NCBI GenBank assembly: GCA_013288625.1
Contig: JABDBN010000011.1
Location: forward strand, 1 to 36,613
Length of the DNA: 36,613 nucleotides
Direction of reading: 5' to 3'
Source of the DNA: Alphaproteobacteria bacterium
GTDB lineage: Bacteria; Pseudomonadota; Alphaproteobacteria; Rickettsiales; Midichloriaceae
Under the pieces are notes generated by a model that ran no database searches, was not told the DNA's origin, and saw nothing but the letters and a program-made list of their open reading frames with translations. Every line of letters begins with the position of its first letter. The stretch's first letter is position 1. This document shows positions 32,741 through 36,613 of the stretch, piece after piece. Position numbers and translations under genes: made by a program.

Positions 32741-33817
32741 TTATCTCGAAAATGCGGCTCCTTCAGATTTATTTTCAGTCAGGGGTGGTGTTGCTATGCT
32801 TTGTGAGCTGCAGAATTTTATTGCCACTTCGTCCGCGCCACCAACAGATGCAGCCTTACTTCCAGGGTTAATCAACGAATTAGATGATTTGAGTGCAGTT
32901 GATGCATAAACAGCAACCCTAGCATCAGCAAACCTAGCGTCCGCAGCAGACTTTGACTCAACAACCTTAGCAGCCTCAGCAGCAACCTTAGCAGCCTCTG
33001 CAGCAACCTTAGTAGCCTCGTCAGCTCTAATATAAGCAGCAACCTTAGCAGCCTCAGCCTCCGCAGCATCCGCATCAACCTTAGCAACCTTAGCAGCTCT
33101 GACAGCAAGACCAGCCTCAATAACTTTTATAAGAGTACTGGCAGCAGCCTTAATAGGCTCAGCATCATCTGCAGTGCTGGAAACAGAGCTAGCATCAATA
33201 GCTTTAATAAGAGCTTTGGCAGCGGCCTTAGTATCCTCCTTCGCCCTAATAGTCTCAGCCTCAGCAGCAACTTTAGCAGCAACCGCCGTCCTAATAGCCT
33301 CAGCCTCAGTAGCAACCTTAGCAGCAGCTTCCGCCCTAATAGTCTCAGCCTCAGCAGCAACCTTAGCTGCAGCGGCAGCCCTGGCGGCCTCCGCCCTGGC
33401 AGCCTCAGTCGCCTTAGCTAACCTAGCAATGGCAGCATTTCTGCCAGCTTCAGCAGCCCTAGCATTACGAGTATCAGGATCAAAAGCAGCTTTAGCATCA
33501 GCTGCACCAGCCTTATTAAAAATAGATGTATAAGCCTTTTCATCCTTTTTTATAAATGAATAAGTTGCATCAGCCATAATGCGAAGGAGCCTTAGCAAAG
33601 CTAGCTTTGGCATATTAGAGTTTTGCTCATTTTTACATATAGTAAGAAAGTGGTTTATCCAATGCTCTCTATGAAGTGGCTCTCGTTCGCTAAAAAGAAA
33701 CGCTGCAACAGCAGATTGTTGGTCATTTGGCGATAACTCACTAAAAAATTTTGCGTCCTTATTATAAAAATACCCAGTATTGGGAGTGGTGTTATGTTGA
33801 AGCATAAAGATACTCAT
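32741..33817 (-). CDS. Ala-rich coiled-coil repeat protein
   Basis: 358 aa. The first 100 residues are ordinary sequence (AFLFSEREPLHREHWINHFL, LALLRLLRIMADATYSFI) of unknown fold. Residues about 110-310 are Ala/Glu/Lys-rich helix. They contain a 15-residue repeat, three copies in tandem (AAAKVAAEAETIRAE, AAAKVATEAEAIRTA, VAAKVAAEAETIRAK), encoded by 45-bp repeats around 33240-33375, and a 7-residue series (KVAAEAA) encoded by 21-bp repeats at about 32960-33030. The tail is Ser/Gly-rich. No signal peptide. Long Ala-rich helices occur in surface and effector proteins, but the role is unknown. Confidence 0.75.
   Translation of the reverse strand: MSIFMLQHNTTPNTGYFYNKDAKFFSELSPNDQQSAVAAFLFSEREPLHREHWINHFLTICKNEQNSNMPKLALLRLLRIMADATYSFIKKDEKAYTSIFNKAGAADAKAAFDPDTRNARAAEAGRNAAIARLAKATEAARAEAARAAAAAKVAAEAETIRAEAAAKVATEAEAIRTAVAAKVAAEAETIRAKEDTKAAAKALIKAIDASSVSSTADDAEPIKAAASTLIKVIEAGLAVRAAKVAKVDADAAEAEAAKVAAYIRADEATKVAAEAAKVAAEAAKVVESKSAADARFADARVAVYASTALKSSNSLINPGSKAASVGGADEVAIKFCSSQSIATPPLTENKSEGAAFSR
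32960..33030. repeat. 21-bp tandem repeat inside the coiled-coil gene
   Basis: Just over three copies of a 21-bp unit (GCAGCAACCTTAGCAGCCTCA with a few changes), encoding seven residues each on the minus strand. Coding heptads, liable to slippage. Confidence 0.8.
33240..33375. repeat. 45-bp tandem repeat inside the coiled-coil gene
   Basis: Three copies with exactly 45-bp spacing (the CTAAT landmark at 33246, 33291 and 33336), each encoding 15 residues of helix on the minus strand. Confidence 0.85.
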
Positions 33818-33833
33818 TATAGTTAATTTCGAA

Positions 33834-33862
33834 ATTATATTTTATAAAAATATAAGCAGCAA
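33834..33862 (-). promoter_or_regulatory. Promoter of the coiled-coil gene
   Basis: On the minus strand TTGCTG (33862-33857), a 17-bp spacer and TATAAT (33839-33834). The predicted RNA start is about 10 bases before the ATG at 33817, leaving little room for a ribosome site. Confidence 0.55.
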
Positions 33863-33948
33863 TGCGATTAATGTTAAGTTTTGGCAATGCTAAAATTTAA
33901 TAAAATTGTTGTTGCATTATAGTATGTTTTATGCGTAAACTACTGTTT

Positions 33949-34083
33949 CAGACTGGAGAAGTCTGTCCGTCTTCGCTAATTTTGCCTTGGCAAAATTTAG
34001 CTACGACGTGATTTTTCTCGGCGTAGCCGTGCGAAACGGAACACCGCGCCGAAGCTTTAGCGTAGGCGGGTTGAAGCGTTCTA
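33949..34083. repeat. Multi-hairpin intergenic element (element D)
   Basis: Contains CAGACT-GGAGA-AGTCTG (33949-33965), an imperfect 41-bp palindrome centred on TTTTGCC-TT-GGCAAAA (33968-34008), CCGT-GCGAA-ACGG (about 34027-34039), and a GC-rich stretch with GCCGAAGCTTTAGCG. Much richer in GC at its right end than its surroundings. It fills most of the 277-bp gap between the GNAT and the coiled-coil gene. Likely a compound palindromic repeat; not matched elsewhere in the window. Confidence 0.6.
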
Positions 34084-34094
34084 GATCCTAATTA

Positions 34095-34547
34095 TTATAT
34101 ACTATACTTCATAATTGGAGGATAGCGATCTGGAGGCATCGGAGATTTGCGTTCACCAATCTTCACACATCCCATTTTTAAATAAAATCCTTCTGTATTG
34201 GGGTCGCTCCATAGGGTAAATTCCTTAGCTCCATAGTGAGTTGCAGTATTTACGCAATGTTTCCATAGTAGTTTACCATTGCCTCTAGCAATATAATTTG
34301 GATGCAAAAAGAACTTATCCAGTACTAGGTCAGCATTTTCTTCATAAGCAAAATAATAGAACCCAATAGTATTGCAACCAAGTGCTGCAACAAAAGTTTG
34401 GCCGGAAGTAATCTCTAATTCAGTTAAGCTATACAATGACATAAAGCCATCCATAAAGGCGCTATCGTAGCCCCAGTAGCCCTTTGAGGCGCGCATCAAA
34501 TCATTTAATGGCTTTAAATCGGCCGGTTCAGCTTTCCTTACTAACAT
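34095..34547 (-). CDS. GNAT-family N-acetyltransferase
   Basis: 150 aa. GNAT fold: N-terminal VRKAEPADLKPLNDLMRASK, central strands ITSGQTFVAALGCNTIGFYY, acetyl-CoA pyrophosphate loop NYIARGNGKLLW (R/Q-x-x-G-x-G/A type, at about 97-108), and C-terminal YLKMGCVKIGERKS. The substrate cannot be inferred. Divergent from the DUF4143 ATPase gene with a 143-bp gap. Confidence 0.85.
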   Translation of the reverse strand: MLVRKAEPADLKPLNDLMRASKGYWGYDSAFMDGFMSLYSLTELEITSGQTFVAALGCNTIGFYYFAYEENADLVLDKFFLHPNYIARGNGKLLWKHCVNTATHYGAKEFTLWSDPNTEGFYLKMGCVKIGERKSPMPPDRYPPIMKYSI

Positions 34548-34651
34548 ACAAGTTCTTAAATTTCATTTGCATCATGCTGAACGTTCAAATTCAGAGAGTC
34601 AAGCCAGAACTCCCGCTAGATTTTGCAAATGTAAAGCTTGCCTTTCGTTTT

Positions 34652-34670
34652 TATAAAGGTTACCTTTATA
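34652..34670. promoter_or_regulatory. 19-bp palindrome over the -10 box of the ATPase gene
   Basis: TATAAAGGT-T-ACCTTTATA, a perfect inverted repeat 20 bp before the start codon. Its right arm overlaps a consensus TATAAT (34667-34672). It looks like an operator, possibly for autorepression. Confidence 0.55.
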
Positions 34671-34690
34671 ATTGCAGGAAGGATGGAGAT

Positions 34691-35935
34691 ATGAAAAATA
34701 CACCTCGCAAATTGTCAGATAAGCTTTTATTTGCCCTCAAGAATCATCCAGTGGCATTTTTGAATGGGCCTCGTCAGGCTGGCAAAAGCACTCTGGTTCA
34801 GATGCTAAGCCAAAAAGAATTCCCTGCCGAATATATTACTTTTGATAAATCAACCCAAATGGCGGCTGCCGCAGATTCGCCTGAGAGTTTCTTGAGAATG
34901 CGCAAAGGCGCTGTGATATTAGATGAAGTACAAATGGTACCCGATATTTTTCGCGCATTAAAGTTGATAGTAGATGAAATTAGGCTTAAGGATAAAAAGA
35001 ACAGCTTGGGTCGTTTTCTACTCACGGGTTCGGCTAATATTATGGCGCTTCCAAAGCTCTCTGACGCGTTGGTGGGGCGGATGAGTGTTAAAACCCTATA
35101 TCCATATAGTGTATGTGAAGTACTAAATGGTAAAGGAGATTTCCTGAGCCAGTTGTTTTCAGGCAACTTCAAACTTCCAGCTAAAAAAGTAACTCTCGAC
35201 CAAGCGATAGGCCTTGCCACATTTCCTGAGATATCAGGTGCGGATGCAGGCTCGCGTATAGAGTGGTTTGATGGCTATATAACCGCCATTCTGCAGCGCG
35301 ATGTGCGGTTGCTTTCTGAAATAGAAAAAATTGGCATGTTACCTAATATGCTACGTGTATTAGCGACTCGAGCTGGTAAGCTGATGAACGATGCAGAAAT
35401 CGCACGTGACCTTGGGTTTAACCCTGTTACAAGCAAGGCTTACCGTGGCATTTTACAAGCCATGTTTCTCCAGTTCGATGTGCAGCCCTGGTATCGTAAT
35501 ATAGGTAAAAGGTTGGTGAAATCCCCGAAGGGATATGTAATCGACACGCTAATGCTATGCCATTTGCTTGATTTTCAACTGGAGCACATGCGGGCGCGGA
35601 AACCTGAGATGTATGGGCATATAGTGGAAAACTTTGTCGCAACGGAAATGATCAAACTTCTATCCTTCAATGATATGCGTGCGAAGCTACTTCATTTCCG
35701 CACAAGTGATGGCCATGAAGTCGATTTTGTTTTGGAACGTCCTGATGGCTCATTAGCTAGTATCGAGGTTAAAACAGCCGACCGTGTTAATGCAGCAGAC
35801 TTCAAAGGTATGCGCGTGCTGCAAGAGCTAGCAGGTAATGATTTCATCAGTGGAGTGGTGCTTTATAACGGAGATGAAATTGTACCCTTTAGTGATAGAC
35901 AATTTGCTGTGCCAATCTCTTGCCTATGGGGTTAA
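34691..35935 (+). CDS. AAA-type ATPase with DUF4143 C-terminal domain
   Basis: 414 aa. Walker A GPRQAGKST (26-34), Walker B VILDEVQ (75-81) and sensor LTGSAN (111-116) make the N-terminal ATPase. The DUF4143 part follows, with GYITAILQRDVR and a C-terminal PD-(D/E)XK-like signature (EVDF with D345, then IEVK with E359 and K361). The family is widespread, patchy in distribution and of unknown function, often regarded as mobile or toxin-like. The ATG at 34691 was chosen because GGATGGAG sits just before it and the family begins near here; the open frame extends 69 codons further up but overlaps the GNAT gene. Preceded by a 19-bp palindrome. Confidence 0.9.
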   Translation: MKNTPRKLSDKLLFALKNHPVAFLNGPRQAGKSTLVQMLSQKEFPAEYITFDKSTQMAAAADSPESFLRMRKGAVILDEVQMVPDIFRALKLIVDEIRLKDKKNSLGRFLLTGSANIMALPKLSDALVGRMSVKTLYPYSVCEVLNGKGDFLSQLFSGNFKLPAKKVTLDQAIGLATFPEISGADAGSRIEWFDGYITAILQRDVRLLSEIEKIGMLPNMLRVLATRAGKLMNDAEIARDLGFNPVTSKAYRGILQAMFLQFDVQPWYRNIGKRLVKSPKGYVIDTLMLCHLLDFQLEHMRARKPEMYGHIVENFVATEMIKLLSFNDMRAKLLHFRTSDGHEVDFVLERPDGSLASIEVKTADRVNAADFKGMRVLQELAGNDFISGVVLYNGDEIVPFSDRQFAVPISCLWG

Positions 35936-35960
35936 TTTCAAAATTAGTTCAATTTAAATG

Positions 35961-35988
35961 TTGATTTTATAATGCATTCTGTTATAAT
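35961..35988 (+). promoter_or_regulatory. Promoter of the eight-cysteine protein gene
   Basis: TTGATT (35961-35966), 16-bp spacer, TATAAT (35983-35988), about 30 bp before the ATG. Confidence 0.55.
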
Positions 35989-36018
35989 GGCTATATTATT
36001 CAATATAATGGGAAAATT

Positions 36019-36288
36019 ATGGACACCTATGAACTGCCAAGTATACTGGCAACATGTTATTTAAAGTGGCAAAAATCCTCGCAACAACAAGATTGCGTTG
36101 AGGCTATGAATCAATGTTATAGTCAAGAAGGAGTTGAGTACTCGGCATGCATTAAAAAGTGCATTCAAGAATACGTCATAGCACCTAACTACTGTTCAAA
36201 CGTCGAGGGCAGCGTGTGGAATGGTGTCAGTACTGTAGAGCAAAACTTGGAACTCTGCACGACTTCCTATTGTCGTGACGAGATCTAA
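36019..36288 (+). CDS. Small eight-cysteine hypothetical protein
   Basis: 89 aa with Cys at 13, 26, 33, 44, 48, 59, 80 and 85, including CIKKC (44-48). No signal peptide is visible, so the cysteines may be paired in a CHCH-like helical hairpin or bind metal; the spacing does not match a family I know. GGGA lies upstream of the ATG and a good promoter precedes it. Stands alone, converging on the edge gene. Confidence 0.6.
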   Translation: MDTYELPSILATCYLKWQKSSQQQDCVEAMNQCYSQEGVEYSACIKKCIQEYVIAPNYCSNVEGSVWNGVSTVEQNLELCTTSYCRDEI

Positions 36289-36299
36289 TAACGCTTTAT

Positions 36300-36613
36300 T
36301 TATTTAGTTGCAGCCTTACGCATTAGAGCATCAACATTCGATACATCTAGCGCATGAACATTTTCAATGTCATATTTTTCCATGGTAGCTGCTACCAGTA
36401 TGGCATTGATGATTAGATTGTTAATAAAACCATGTTGGTATTTTGGAACAACCTTTTGTTTTAGCTCATCTGCCGTTTTATCTGCAAATACACCAAGCAA
36501 ATCTTTAACTTCCTTAATGTCATATACAGGGTCAGCCTTGCTGAAATTCTGTTTCATTTGAGCTAGTATAGCACTATGAATGTTGCCAACTCCTAAAATC
36601 TCCACACCTGCCT
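36300..36613 (-). CDS. Hypothetical protein, cut by the window edge
   Basis: At least 101 residues, mostly helical (ILAQMKQNFSKADPVYDIKE, ELKQKVVPKYQHGFINN). A GTG at 36605 is possible, but the frame stays open to the window end, so the gene is probably truncated. No family recognised. Confidence 0.55.
   Translation of the reverse strand, partial: AGVEILGVGNIHSAILAQMKQNFSKADPVYDIKEVKDLLGVFADKTADELKQKVVPKYQHGFINNLIINAILVAATMEKYDIENVHALDVSNVDALMRKAATK

Noticed and set aside
32872..33533. Leu/Arg-rich and Ala/Ser-rich frames, or a CRISPR-like array
   Set aside because: The repeats are 21 and 45 bp with no spacers and lie in frame within the coiled-coil gene; the other frames are shadows.
34484..34690. 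Upstream start for the DUF4143 ATPase
   Set aside because: It would overlap the divergent GNAT gene and add 69 unrelated residues, while a good ribosome site precedes 34691.

Overview
The window reads as a chromosomal stretch of an AT-rich alphaproteobacterium, most likely an intracellular Rickettsiales-type organism (Midichloriaceae-like is my guess, not shown). The reasons are a C4-pathway 5-aminolevulinate synthase, a PopZ/DUF2497 polar protein, alphaproteobacterial Ffh with a TRVD guanine motif, an HscB with a mitochondrial-style four-cysteine N-terminus, secreted ankyrin, TPR and pentapeptide-repeat proteins, and dispersed palindromic repeat elements between genes. No tRNA, rRNA, CRISPR array or complete insertion sequence was seen.

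Layout. 1-2.7 kb: small membrane protein, terminator, hemA, and an unusual ORF joining a prepilin-peptidase N-terminal domain to a VanX-type D,D-dipeptidase. 2.7-6.4 kb (minus): entericidin-like lipoprotein, RNase D, FtsK. 6.5-11.5 kb (plus): TPR protein, then popZ, a secreted ankyrin protein, hscB and the RNase P RNA, a structured repeat element, and a YbjQ-family gene. 11.4-14.1 kb (minus): ispA-lptA-lptB-DUF192 operon. 14.2-15.6 kb (minus): a divergent argininosuccinate-lyase homologue with altered active-site signatures. 15.7-17.3 kb: TlpA-like thioredoxin and dut, facing a SnoaL-like gene. 17.5-18.5 kb (minus): a secreted intradiol-dioxygenase-fold protein that has lost all four iron ligands, plus a small Ala-rich secreted protein. 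18.7-23.7 kb: charged hypothetical protein, nuoG-lptF (minus), AEC transporter and a FeoC-like protein. 23.8-26.8 kb: possible 2-oxoglutarate/Fe(II)-fold protein, pentapeptide-repeat protein, small ORF, obgE. 26.8-28.1 kb: a YhcG/DUF1016 nuclease bracketed by 40-bp direct repeats. 28.2-31.5 kb (minus): ffh, an unlisted 44-aa basic gene, smpA/bamE and a phosphohexomutase, tightly coupled. 31.6-36.6 kb: hemW, an Ala-rich coiled-coil protein with 15-residue repeats, a multi-hairpin intergenic element, a GNAT, a DUF4143 ATPase with a palindromic promoter, an eight-cysteine small protein and a truncated unknown gene at the edge.

How the genes relate. Housekeeping themes are envelope and LPS transport (lptA, lptB, lptF, ispA, smpA/bamE, entericidin, VanX), haem and Fe-S supply (hemA, hemW, hscB, possibly feoC), protein targeting (ffh), and division/polarity (ftsK, popZ). 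Accessory themes are repeat proteins of the kind used in host interaction, two apparently decommissioned enzyme folds (ArgH-like, intradiol-like), and probable mobile cargo (the repeat-bracketed nuclease and the DUF4143 ATPase). I do not see a clear multi-gene defence or secretion system. The best candidates for new biology are the A24N-VanX fusion, the two pseudoenzymes, the repeat-bracketed nuclease and the open-frame palindromic elements.
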